Below are positions 7,691 to 18,855 of a DNA stretch of 64,000 nucleotides, piece after piece. The DNA is from Streptosporangium sandarakinum (GTDB lineage: Bacteria > Actinomycetota > Actinomycetes > Streptosporangiales > Streptosporangiaceae): the NCBI RefSeq assembly GCF_013409935.1, contig NZ_JACCCO010000001.1, forward strand, positions 806,001 to 870,000, in the 5' to 3' direction. The position numbers and the translations under genes are program-made. The stretch's first letter is position 1; every line of letters starts with the position of its first letter. The notes below the pieces were generated by a model, which saw nothing but the letters and a program-made list of their open reading frames with translations, was not told where the DNA came from and did not search any database.

Positions 7691-8523
7691 GCGGCACAGG
7701 CGCTCAGTGGAGCACCGAAGGCCAGGGAACCGGGCGGGATGGGACTGGCCACCACGAGCGTCTCCAAGGCGACGGCGGGCCGGACCTGGCAGAGCCTGGT
7801 CGGCGGCGCCCGATCACCGGCCGCGGGCAGGTCGAAGATCTGGCTGGACGGGAAGCGGCCCATCACCCTTGACCGGAGTGCCAAGCAGATCGGGGCCCCG
7901 CAGGCGTGGCGACAGGGGCTGACCGGGGCCGGTGTCACAGTCGCCGTGCTCGACTCCGGTTACGACGCCACCCATCCCGATCTCAAGGACGTGGTCACGC
8001 GGTCGCGGAACTTCTCCGACGAACCCGACGTCACCGATGGCATCGGCCACGGCACCCATGTCGCCTCCATCGTGGCCGGAGCCGGAGAGAGGTATCGGGG
8101 CGTCGCGCCGGGCGCGAAGATCGCGCTTGGCAAGGTCGGCGGAGAGTACGCCAGCGAATCGGCCATATTGGCGGGCATGGAATGGGCCGCCGCCGAGGTC
8201 GAAGCGAAGATCATCAACATGAGCATCGGCGGTCCGGACACACCCGGCATCGATCCGCTGGAGCACGCCGTCAACACCCTGTCAGCGCGTACGGGAGCGC
8301 TGTTCGTCATCGCGGCGGGCAACGACGGAGCACCCGGCTCGGTCAGCAGCCCGGGCAGCGCCGATGCGGCACTCACGGTCGGCGCGGTCGACGGGTCCGA
8401 CCGGATGGCCGAATTCTCCAGCCGCGGCCCCCGGCTGGGCGATCATGCGATCAAGCCCGAGGTGACCGCTCCCGGCGTCGGCATCATGGCGGCGGCCGCG
8501 CAGGGCACGGCGGACGGCCCGTA
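7691..8523 (+). pseudogene. Subtilisin-like S8 peptidase, internal fragment
   Basis: The frame begins inside a propeptide (ATAGRTWQSLVGG, then IWLDGKRPITLDRSAKQIGA) and runs through most of a peptidase S8 domain. The catalytic Asp (AVLDSGYD), His (GHGTHVASIVAG) and oxyanion Asn (VIAAGNDG) are present. It ends after APGVGIMAAAA, before the GTSMA motif with the nucleophilic Ser. Signal peptide, propeptide start, catalytic Ser and C-terminus are all missing. Its 5' end is fused to a truncated sigma factor and its 3' end to unrelated DNA, so at least two deletion or rearrangement events are needed. Confidence 0.85.
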
Positions 8524-8580
8524 CGTCGGGCAACACCGTCGGTCAGACCGTCCACCGCGCCTACGCGGTCGGATAGCCCT

Positions 8581-8650
8581 CCCCGCGGGGTGGTTCCTCC
8601 AAAGGCGTGAGCCTCGTTGGCCGCGGAGGAGCCGCCCTGCTTCGCAGGCA
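8581..8650 (+). other. Structured element, possible mobile-element end
   Basis: A palindrome CCCCGCGGGG at 8581-8590 is followed by a 9-bp stem (8592-8600 with 8625-8633, one G-U pair) closing a 24-base loop, and then by a small CCTGC/GCAGG hairpin at 8636-8648. It begins about 60 bases after the subtilisin fragment breaks off. The compact multi-hairpin design is what transposon ends and structured RNAs look like, for example the tail of TnpB-type elements. No transposase frame is visible, so this is a guess. Confidence 0.25.
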
Positions 8651-8775
8651 TCCGACTCCAGGACCGCGGTGCCGGTCCGTTAGGAGCGCTCCCGCCCGCG
8701 CCGGGCCGTCCGCGCGGGAACCGGGGAAGGCGAAACCGATATCGCTCCGGCATCGTCCGGCGGCTCCGCGATCGT

Positions 8776-8781
8776 TACTAT
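8776..8781 (+). promoter_or_regulatory. -10 hexamer TACTAT for a leaderless mRNA
   Basis: TACTAT ends six bases before the ATG at 8788, so transcription would begin at or next to the start codon. No ribosome site precedes that ATG, and no convincing -35 is seen. Confidence 0.45.
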
Positions 8782-8787
8782 CCGGCC

Positions 8788-9468
8788 ATGCCTGGTCGCC
8801 GGATCCCCCTCACCGCGGTGCTCGCCGCGGTGCTCGCCGTACTGTCCCTGACCGCCGCGTGCGGCGGCTCCGACGGGCCGAGCCTGCCCGGCGGACCGGA
8901 GCTGGTGCGGAAGTCGGCGGAGGCGATGCGGGCCGTCACGTCCGTTGCCTTCGCCCTGGAGACCGAGGGCAGCCCCGCCGTGCCGGTCAAGAAGGCGACC
9001 GGCCGCCTCAGCGGCACCGGCGACGCCGACGGCACCATCCAGCTCAGTCTGATGGGCACCCTCCAGGAGATCCAGTTCGTCCTCCTCGGCGAGACCGTCC
9101 ACTTCAAGGGCGTCACCGGCGGCTTCCAGAAGATGCCGCGCAGCCAGCTCGCCACGATCTACGACCCGTCCGCCATCCTCGACCCGGACAGAGGGGTCGT
9201 CCAGCTGATGTCCGGGGCGGTGAACCCCCGGACGGAGGCCGCGGAGAAGGTGGACGGCTCCGACGCCTACAAGGTCTCGGCCACGCTCCCCCACCGGATC
9301 CTCGTCACGATGGTCCCGGGCCTCGGCCAGGACGTGAACGGCACGCTCTGGATCGACCGCGCCACCAGCCGCCTGCTCAGGGCCGACCTGCCGATGGACG
9401 GCGGGAAGGTCACCGTCGCCTTCCACGACTACGGCGTGCCGGTGCGGATCACCGCGCCGGCCGGGTGA
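8788..9468 (+). CDS. lprG: LppX/LprAFG family lipoprotein, LprG-like
   Basis: A 226-residue secreted lipoprotein. Its signal peptide ends in the lipobox LTAAC (Cys25 lipidated), and the mature part has the LppX_LprAFG fold with a hydrophobic pocket ([18 protein letters not shown], then [20 protein letters not shown]). In mycobacteria LprG carries triacylated glycolipids and triacylglycerides across the cell envelope and works with the efflux pump P55 encoded next to it. Here an MFS pump starts only four bases after this gene, the same arrangement, which supports the call. The ATG at 8788 fits a leaderless transcript; upstream codons in frame are not signal-like. Confidence 0.85.
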   Translation: MPGRRIPLTAVLAAVLAVLSLTAACGGSDGPSLPGGPELVRKSAEAMRAVTSVAFALETEGSPAVPVKKATGRLSGTGDADGTIQLSLMGTLQEIQFVLLGETVHFKGVTGGFQKMPRSQLATIYDPSAILDPDRGVVQLMSGAVNPRTEAAEKVDGSDAYKVSATLPHRILVTMVPGLGQDVNGTLWIDRATSRLLRADLPMDGGKVTVAFHDYGVPVRITAPAG

Positions 9469-9472
9469 CCCG

Positions 9473-11044
9473 GTGACCACCCCCGCCCAGGCCCCCTCCC
9501 CCGCGTCCCGGACCGCCGGGCGCCGCGTCGTCCTCGGCGTCGGCGGCGTCGCGGTGCTGCTGGCCGCCCTGGACGCCTACGTCGTGGTGACCATCCTGAT
9601 GGACGTCGCCGGGGACGCCGAGGTGCCGCTCAACCACCTGGAACGCGCCACCCCGATCGTCACCGGCTTCCTGCTCGGCTACGTCGCGGCCATGCCGCTG
9701 CTCGGCGGCCTGTCCGACCGGTACGGCAGGCGCCCGCTGATCCACCTGTGCCTCGCGGGCTTCGCGGCCGGCTCGGTCATCACCGCGCTGGGCGACACCG
9801 TCCCCTGGCTGACGGCCGGGCGGGCGCTGCAGGGCGTCGCGGGCGGCGCGCTGCTGCCCGTCACCATGGCCCTGGTCGCCGACCTGTGGGGCGACCGCGA
9901 CCGCCCGCTCGCCCTCGGCGCGCTCGGCGCGGCCCAGGAGCTCGGCAGCGTGCTCGGCCCCCTGTACGGCGCGGCCCTCGCCGCCGCGGTCCCGGTGTCC
10001 CTGCGGCTGGGCGGCCTCCCGCTCGGCGGCTGGCGGTCGATCTTCTGGCTCAACGTCCCGCTGGCCGCCGTGGCCGCGCTGGCCGTACGGCGGGCCGTGC
10101 CGCCCCGCGACCGCGCCGCGTCCCCGGCCGCCCGCGTCGACCTCGTCGGCGGGCTGCTGCTGGCCGCCGCGCTGGGCCTGCTCGTGGCGGGACTGTACAA
10201 CCCCGACCCGGGGCGGTCGGTCCTGCCGCCGTGGGGGCCGGCCCTGGTCGCGGCCGGGGTGGTGGCCGCCGCCGGGTTCGCCGTATGGGAGCGGCGGGCC
10301 CGGGTCCGCCTGTTCGACCTGGCGGGGGTGGCGCGCACGCCCTTCTTCGCCACGCTCGGGGTGAGCGCGCTGACCGGCGCGGCGCTCATGGTCACGCTCG
10401 TGGACGCGCAGCTGACCGCGCAGACCCTCCTCGGGCTGGACGCGCTGGACGGCGCGCTGGTGCTGTCGCGCTTCCTGGTCGCGCTCTGCGTGGCCGCCCT
10501 GCTGGGCGGTCCGCTGGTCCGCCGGTACGGCGAGCGCGCGGTGGCGGTCGCCGGGCTGGCGGTGGCCGCGGCCGGTTACCTCCGCATCGGCGGGTGGCCG
10601 CTCGACCTGGCCTCCGCCGGTCTCCGGGTGGACGTCGACCTCGTCGTGGCCGGGCTCGGCCTCGGCGTGGTGATCGCCCCCGTTTCTTCGGCGGTCCTGC
10701 GGGCCGTGCCGGCGGCCCGGCACGGCGTGGCGTCCGCGGCGGTGGTCGTGGCCCGGATGATGGGCATGCTGCTGGGGATCGCGGCGCTGTCGGCCTGGGG
10801 GTTCCACCGGTTCCAGTCGCTCACCGCGAACCTGGACACGCCGCTGCCGTTCGGTGTGGACCCCGCCGTCTACGCCCGGCGGCTCGCCGCCTACGAGGCC
10901 CAGGTCAAGGCGGCCCTGCACACCGAGTACGGCGAGATCTTCCTGATCACCGCCGTCCTGTGCGTGGTCGGCGCGCTGGCCGCGACGCTGCTGCCGCGCG
11001 GCCGTCCCGTCCCGGCGGAGCCGGGACGTCCCGGGGAACCGTGA
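9473..11044 (+). CDS. MFS efflux transporter, P55-like
   Basis: A 523-residue, roughly 14-helix MFS transporter of the drug:H+ antiporter type. The loop motif [12 protein letters not shown] after helix 2, [20 protein letters not shown] in helix 4, and a long hydrophilic loop near [11 protein letters not shown] match the P55 (Rv1410c) group. P55 exports lipids and various drugs together with LprG, whose homologue lies four bases upstream, so the two are almost surely cotranscribed. GTG 9473 follows directly after the lprG stop at 9466-9468. The gene converges with the orphan rpoB. Confidence 0.87.
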   Translation: MTTPAQAPSPASRTAGRRVVLGVGGVAVLLAALDAYVVVTILMDVAGDAEVPLNHLERATPIVTGFLLGYVAAMPLLGGLSDRYGRRPLIHLCLAGFAAGSVITALGDTVPWLTAGRALQGVAGGALLPVTMALVADLWGDRDRPLALGALGAAQELGSVLGPLYGAALAAAVPVSLRLGGLPLGGWRSIFWLNVPLAAVAALAVRRAVPPRDRAASPAARVDLVGGLLLAAALGLLVAGLYNPDPGRSVLPPWGPALVAAGVVAAAGFAVWERRARVRLFDLAGVARTPFFATLGVSALTGAALMVTLVDAQLTAQTLLGLDALDGALVLSRFLVALCVAALLGGPLVRRYGERAVAVAGLAVAAAGYLRIGGWPLDLASAGLRVDVDLVVAGLGLGVVIAPVSSAVLRAVPAARHGVASAAVVVARMMGMLLGIAALSAWGFHRFQSLTANLDTPLPFGVDPAVYARRLAAYEAQVKAALHTEYGEIFLITAVLCVVGALAATLLPRGRPVPAEPGRPGEP

Positions 11045-11168
11045 GTCCTCCGCACGGTGATCCCCTCGCCTCGGCGAAACCCGTCGTCCCGGGTGGCCCT
11101 GAGCCTGCCACGAGCGGGGCGAGCACGTCGTGCGTACCCGCCCCACCGGCACGCGGAGGCCCCACGGC

Positions 11169-11199
11169 GTGACCGGGCCCCGCGGAGGGACCCGGTCAC
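11169..11199. terminator. Terminator between p55 and orphan rpoB
   Basis: GTGACCGGG at 11169-11177 pairs perfectly with CCCGGTCAC at 11191-11199, and CCC/GGG in the loop can extend the stem. It sits between two convergent genes and may serve both strands. No T-tract. Confidence 0.6.
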
Positions 11200-11212
11200 G
11201 TCGTAGGAGACG

Positions 11213-14683
<3,471 letters not shown>

Positions 14684-14779
14684 CAGGCGTCCTTCCGGAG
14701 AGCACGGATGGAATCGAACTGCGCGCACGCCAAAACGCCCCGGCGGGATCCAGGGCGTCGAAGGGTAGCGCGAGGCAGC

Positions 14780-14809
14780 AGCATAACGCAAATAGGAAAC
14801 GGATGTCCA
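14780..14809 (-). promoter_or_regulatory. Promoter of the rpoB paralogue
   Basis: On the minus strand, TGGACA (14809-14804) and TATGCT (14785-14780) are separated by 18 bases. The start point would be near 14773, giving a leader of about 90 bases before the TTG. A second TTGACA at 14828-14823 has no good partner. The -10 is identical to that of rpsA in this window. Confidence 0.6.
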
Positions 14810-14833
14810 CACCTATTAGGTATGTCAACCTCG

Positions 14834-14854
14834 GTGGCATCTTCAGGATGCCAC
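14834..14854 (-). other. Hairpin upstream of the rpoB promoter
   Basis: GTGGCATC and GATGCCAC form a perfect 8-bp stem around TTCAG. It lies just upstream of the -35 region and could be an operator, or a second terminator that insulates rpoB from der. Confidence 0.4.
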
Positions 14855-14910
14855 AGGCGGATCGAACCCGTCAACTCTCACGGTCGTCCGGGGCGTCCCG
14901 CGAAAGACGA

Positions 14911-14940
14911 CGGGCGGCCCGGCGCGTGCCGGGCCGCCCG
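14911..14940 (-). terminator. Terminator of the der operon
   Basis: A perfect 13-bp GC stem (14911-14923 with 14928-14940) around a GCGT loop, starting 17 bases after the der stop. It ends the long minus-strand cluster and separates it from the rpoB paralogue. Confidence 0.8.
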
Positions 14941-14957
14941 TGACACCGCGACGGCGG

Positions 14958-16376
14958 CTACTTCCGCTTCGTCCCCGAGGGCTGCCGCTTCTCTCGGATC
15001 TTCATGGTGACCTCGATCGGGGACCCGGCGAAGCCGAACTCCTCGCGGATCCGCCGCTCGACGAAACGGCGGTAGGTCTCCTCCAGGAAGCCGGAGGTGA
15101 ACAGCACGAACTTGGGCGGCTCCGTCGACGCCTGCGTGGCGAAGAGGATCTTCGGCTGCTTGCCGCCCCGGACCGGCGGCGGGGTCGCCGCGACCAGCTC
15201 GGTGAGGAAGGCGTTGAGCCGCGCCGTCGGGACGCGGGTGGACCAGGAGTCCAGCGCCTTCTCCAGCGCCGGGACGAGCCGGTCGACGTGCCAGCCGGTC
15301 ATGGCGGAGATGTTGACCCGCAGCGCCCACGGGACGCGGACGAGCTGGCGGTCGATCTCCTTCTCCAGGTAGTAGCGGCGGTCCTCGTCGACGAGGTCCC
15401 ACTTGTTGAACGCCACCACCATGGCCCGGCCGGACTCGATGACCAGGGAGATGATCCGCAGGTCCTGCTCGGTCAGCACCTCGCCGGCGTCGATGAGCAC
15501 GACCGCGACCTCCGAGCGCTCCAGCGCGGCCCGGGTGCGCATGCTCGCGTAGAAGTCGGCGCCCTTCAGCTCGCGGTCGCGGCGGCGGATGCCGGCGGTG
15601 TCCACGAAGCGCCACGTCCGGCCGCCGAGCTGGATCAGCTCGTCCACCGGATCGCGGGTGGTGCCGGCCATCGGGTCGACGAGGACGCGCTCCTCCCCCG
15701 CGAGCTTGTTCAGCAGCGAGGACTTGCCGACGTTGGGCTTGCCGACCAGCGCCACCCGGCGCGGGCCGCGCTCGGCCTCGAAGGTCTGCTTCGGAGTCTC
15801 CGGCAGCGCGTCGAGGATCACGTCGAGCAGGTCACCGCTGGCCCGGCCGTGCAGGGCCGAGACCGGGTACGGCTCGCCAAGGCCGAGGGACCACAGCGCG
15901 GCGGCCTCCAGCTCCATCTGCTGGTTGTCGACCTTGTTGGCGGCGAGGATGACCGGTTTGCCGGAGCCGCGCAGCACGTGGCCGACGATCTCGTCGGCGT
16001 CGGTCACGCCCACGGTCGCGTCCACCACGAACAGGATCACGTCGGCCAGGTCGGCCGCGATCTGCGCCTGCTCGGCGATCCGCAGCGCCATGCCGGTCGC
16101 GTCGGGGTCCCACCCGCCGGTGTCGACCACCGTGAACCTGCGCCCGCGCCAGGCCGCGTCGTAGGTGACCCGGTCGCGGGTCACACCCGGCACGTCCTCC
16201 ACGACCGCCTCGCGGCGGCCGATGATCCTGTTGACCAGGGTGGACTTGCCCACGTTGGGACGGCCCACCACGGCCACGACCGGCTGCGGACCCAGATCGG
16301 GGCCCGCCTCCGGGGAGCTGTCGTCGGTACCCGGATCGGTCAGCTCAGCCTCGATCCAGCCGCTTTCTTCACTCAC
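14958..16376 (-). CDS. der: GTPase Der (EngA), 50S ribosome assembly
   Basis: A 472-residue protein with two tandem GTPase domains and a C-terminal KH-like domain, the unique Der architecture. G1 of the first domain is GRPNVGKST (38-46), with DTGG and NKVD following. The second domain has GKPNVGKSS near residue 212, DTAG and NKWD. Der binds 50S precursors and is needed for late large-subunit maturation. An acidic ~30-residue N-terminal extension is typical of actinobacteria. The GTG start overlaps the cmk stop by four bases (16373-16376), so translation is coupled. Last gene of the cluster. Confidence 0.97.
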   Translation of the reverse strand: MSEESGWIEAELTDPGTDDSSPEAGPDLGPQPVVAVVGRPNVGKSTLVNRIIGRREAVVEDVPGVTRDRVTYDAAWRGRRFTVVDTGGWDPDATGMALRIAEQAQIAADLADVILFVVDATVGVTDADEIVGHVLRGSGKPVILAANKVDNQQMELEAAALWSLGLGEPYPVSALHGRASGDLLDVILDALPETPKQTFEAERGPRRVALVGKPNVGKSSLLNKLAGEERVLVDPMAGTTRDPVDELIQLGGRTWRFVDTAGIRRRDRELKGADFYASMRTRAALERSEVAVVLIDAGEVLTEQDLRIISLVIESGRAMVVAFNKWDLVDEDRRYYLEKEIDRQLVRVPWALRVNISAMTGWHVDRLVPALEKALDSWSTRVPTARLNAFLTELVAATPPPVRGGKQPKILFATQASTEPPKFVLFTSGFLEETYRRFVERRIREEFGFAGSPIEVTMKIREKRQPSGTKRK

Positions 16377-17029
16377 ACTTTTTCCTTAATCAGACGGAGC
16401 ACCTCGGCGATGACCTCTTCCAGGTTCAGCGCCGTGGTGTCGAGCTCGACGGCGTCGGCCGCCTTCGCCAGCGGGTCGGTCTTCCGCGTCGAGTCCAGGG
16501 TGTCGCGCCGGGCCATCGCGGCCTTCTGCGCCTCCACCGTGGTGCCGGTGAGCTCCGCCGTACGGCGAAGCGCCCGGGCGTCCGCGCTCGCGGTCAGGTA
16601 GATCTTGACCGGGGCCTCGGGGGCCACGACCGTGCCGATGTCACGGCCCTCGACGACGATGTCGCCCGCCCCGATGATCTCGCGCTGCTCGGCCACCAGC
16701 CGGCGCCGCACCTCGGGCACCGCGCTGACGGCGGAGACCGCCGCGGTGACCTCAGCCGTCCGGATGGGCCCGGCGGCGTCGACGCCGTCGACGGCGACCG
16801 TGGGCGCGTCGGGGTCGGTGCCCATCGAAAGGACCGGTTCCGAGGCCCTGGCCGCGATCGCCGCGGGGTCGGTGAGATCGACCTCTCCCTGCAGCATCCA
16901 CCACGTGATCGCCCGGTACATCGCCCCGGTGTCGAGATAACGCAGCCCCAGCGCCCGCGCGACCCCGCGCGACGCGCTCGACTTGCCCGACCCCGAAGGG
17001 CCGTCCATGGCGACGACCAGTCCGGCCAC
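16373..17029 (-). CDS. cmk: Cytidylate kinase
   Basis: A 218-residue NMP kinase that phosphorylates CMP and dCMP with ATP. It has the P-loop GPSGSGKSS (10-18), [10 protein letters not shown] for the nucleotide-binding helix, [11 protein letters not shown] for CMP recognition, and a lid region with [14 protein letters not shown]. The length matches the short actinobacterial form. GTG 17029 has GGAGAG eight bases upstream. The cmk-der pair with a 4-base overlap is a widely conserved arrangement, and CTP synthase at the head of the same cluster adds to a nucleotide theme. Confidence 0.96.
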   Translation of the reverse strand: MAGLVVAMDGPSGSGKSSASRGVARALGLRYLDTGAMYRAITWWMLQGEVDLTDPAAIAARASEPVLSMGTDPDAPTVAVDGVDAAGPIRTAEVTAAVSAVSAVPEVRRRLVAEQREIIGAGDIVVEGRDIGTVVAPEAPVKIYLTASADARALRRTAELTGTTVEAQKAAMARRDTLDSTRKTDPLAKAADAVELDTTALNLEEVIAEVLRLIKEKV

Positions 17030-17154
17030 GGCGCCTCTCCCTTACAGCCCGCTTCAGTTGTCTGTACGAGGCTACCGGCAGCCGGGCCGCAACCTCGCAT
17101 CGGAGGCCGGGCGAGGTCCGGGCGGCGGTCAGGAAACCGGCGCCGGCGGACCAG

Positions 17155-17180
17155 GTCAGGTGCCGGGGTCAGGTGCCGGG
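17155..17180. repeat. 13-bp tandem repeat after tyrA
   Basis: GTCAGGTGCCGGG occurs twice in tandem (17155-17167, 17168-17180), and a third partial copy runs into the prephenate dehydrogenase stop region at 17182. It looks like duplication of the gene end. Confidence 0.8.
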
Positions 17181-17181
17181 G

Positions 17182-18297
17182 TCAGGGCAGGCGCCAGCCG
17201 TGGGCGCGCAGCGCCTCCGACAGCGCCGGCACCGCCTCCGGCTGCACCAGCAGGTCCGCCGCGCCCAGCGGCAGGCCGGGGGCGTGCTCCAGCCGGACGT
17301 CCTCGATGTTGACGCCGGCGTCCCTGGCCACCTGGAACAGCCGGGCCAGCTCGCCCGGACGGTCGCCGATGATGACCTGGACGGTCGCGTAGGCGCGCGC
17401 CGGGCCGCCGTGCTTGCCGGGGATGCGGCCGGTGCCCGTGACGCCGCGGCGCAGCAGCTCGGTGACCCTGCCCATGGCCTCCGGGTCCGCCGGGGCGTCC
17501 CCCGCGCCCGGGGCGTTTCCGGCGGCCGGGCCCGCCGAGGCGCGCAGCGAGGCCGCGGCGGCGGCGAGGTCGGCCGCCACCGCCTCCAGCACGTCGGCCA
17601 CCGGCAGCGCGTTGCCCGACAGGATGCCCGTCCACAGGTTCGGGTCTCCGGCCGCGATGCGCGTGACGTCGCGGACGCCCTGCCCGGCCAGGCCGAGCGC
17701 GGCGGCCGGGGCCTCGGCGAGCCGGGCGGCCACCGCCGAGGCGGTCACGTGCGGGGCGTGCGAGACGACCGCGACGGCCCGGTCGTGCTCGACCGCGTCG
17801 ACCTGCACGGCCTCGCCGCCGCAGAGCTTGATCAGCAGACGTAGGGCCTCCACCGCGTCGGGTGAGGTCTTCCCCGTCGGGCACAGCGCCCAGGGGCGGC
17901 CCAGGAACAGGTCCGCGCGGGCCGCCGCGGGGCCCGAACGCTCCCGGCCCGCGAGGGGGTGCCCGGCGACGTAGGTGGCCAGGTCGCAGCCGATCTCGGC
18001 GGCCTGCCGGAGCGGTAGCGCCTTGACGCTGGCGACGTCGGTGTAGAAACGGGCCGCCCCGGCCCGCTGCAGCTCGGCGAGCTGACCCGCCACCACCTGC
18101 GGCGGGACCGCGATGACCGCCATGTCCACGCGCTCACCGGCCCACTCGACGCCGGCGCCCAGCTCGCGGGCCAGCCGTACGGCGGCCGGGTCGCGGTCGG
18201 CGAGGTGGACGGTGACGCCCTGCCCGCGCAGGGCGAGGGCCACCGACGTGCCGATCAGGCCGGTGCCGACGACGAGGACGTTTTCGAGGCCGCTCAC
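17182..18297 (-). CDS. tyrA: Prephenate dehydrogenase with ACT domain
   Basis: A 371-residue enzyme converting prephenate to 4-hydroxyphenylpyruvate with NAD+, the tyrosine branch of aromatic synthesis. The Rossmann motif is VVGTGLIGTSVALAL near the N-terminus. The catalytic region has YVAGHPLAGRERSG, with the conserved His and Arg, and VSHAPHVTASAVA. An alanine-rich linker (about 255-285) leads to a C-terminal ACT domain (GDRPGELARLFQVARDAGVN), which in this family gives feedback control by tyrosine. A chorismate mutase gene lies immediately upstream, so the two consecutive steps are encoded together. The start is GTG 18297. Confidence 0.94.
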   Translation of the reverse strand: MSGLENVLVVGTGLIGTSVALALRGQGVTVHLADRDPAAVRLARELGAGVEWAGERVDMAVIAVPPQVVAGQLAELQRAGAARFYTDVASVKALPLRQAAEIGCDLATYVAGHPLAGRERSGPAAARADLFLGRPWALCPTGKTSPDAVEALRLLIKLCGGEAVQVDAVEHDRAVAVVSHAPHVTASAVAARLAEAPAAALGLAGQGVRDVTRIAAGDPNLWTGILSGNALPVADVLEAVAADLAAAAASLRASAGPAAGNAPGAGDAPADPEAMGRVTELLRRGVTGTGRIPGKHGGPARAYATVQVIIGDRPGELARLFQVARDAGVNIEDVRLEHAPGLPLGAADLLVQPEAVPALSEALRAHGWRLP

Positions 18298-18412
18298 GTC
18301 TGTCCTTAGGGTGCTAAGACCCGCGGCGGGGCCGGCGGGATCTCCGCGGGGATCGCGGCGGAGGCCGCCGCCCGGATCCCCGTCCGGATCGCCGGGCGGA
18401 CCGCCGCCGGGC

Positions 18413-18772
18413 TCACTGGGCGATGTCCACCCGCAGGGCGGCAGCGCCGCGCAGGTAGACGTGCTGGATCTCCCGGCGCGGCCGGTCGGTCTCCACGTGG
18501 GCCATCAGCCGGACGACGCGGGGCAGCGCGCCCGGGACGCCGATCTCGGAGGCGCAGATCAGCGGGACGTCGTGGAAGCCGAGCTTGCGGGCGGCCAGCG
18601 CGGGGAACTCCGCGGTCAGGTCGGGGGTGGCGGTGAAGATGACGCTGATCACGTCGTCGGTGGTGAGCCTGTTGCGCTCCATCACCTCGGTGACCAGCTC
18701 GGTGACGCCGGACAGGATGGACTCCCGGTCGTTCCCATCGACCTGGACCGCCCCGCGGATCGCCCGCACCAT
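18413..18772 (-). CDS. aroH: Chorismate mutase, AroH class
   Basis: A 119-residue monofunctional chorismate mutase of the trimeric AroH type first described in Bacillus, not the helical AroQ type. The signature residues are visible: VRAIRGAVQV with Arg at the start, TDDVISVIFTATPDLTAEFPA, and ASEIGVPGALPRVVRLMAHV. It turns chorismate into prephenate, the substrate of the dehydrogenase next downstream, with a 115-base gap between them. The start is ATG 18772, with AAGGAGG about seven bases upstream. It is cotranscribed with the segregation genes upstream, with no obvious terminator between. Confidence 0.93.
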   Translation of the reverse strand: MVRAIRGAVQVDGNDRESILSGVTELVTEVMERNRLTTDDVISVIFTATPDLTAEFPALAARKLGFHDVPLICASEIGVPGALPRVVRLMAHVETDRPRREIQHVYLRGAAALRVDIAQ

Positions 18773-18855
18773 CGCCGTTCCTCCTTTGCGTGCCCGCCGG
18801 ACCCGCCCGAGACGGGACGGGTCCGGCGGACCCCGAACGCGTGTGTATCCGAAGG

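Noticed and set aside
8521-8683. TnpB/IS200-IS605 transposase remnant
   Set aside because: The hairpins are suggestive, but no frame here shows the RuvC-like motifs or zinc finger of TnpB, so it is not annotated as a mobile element.
14856-14872. tRNA-like T-arm (GGTTCGATCC on the minus strand) upstream of rpoB
   Set aside because: No acceptor, D or anticodon arm can be folded around it, and the der terminator lies where the 5' half would have to be.
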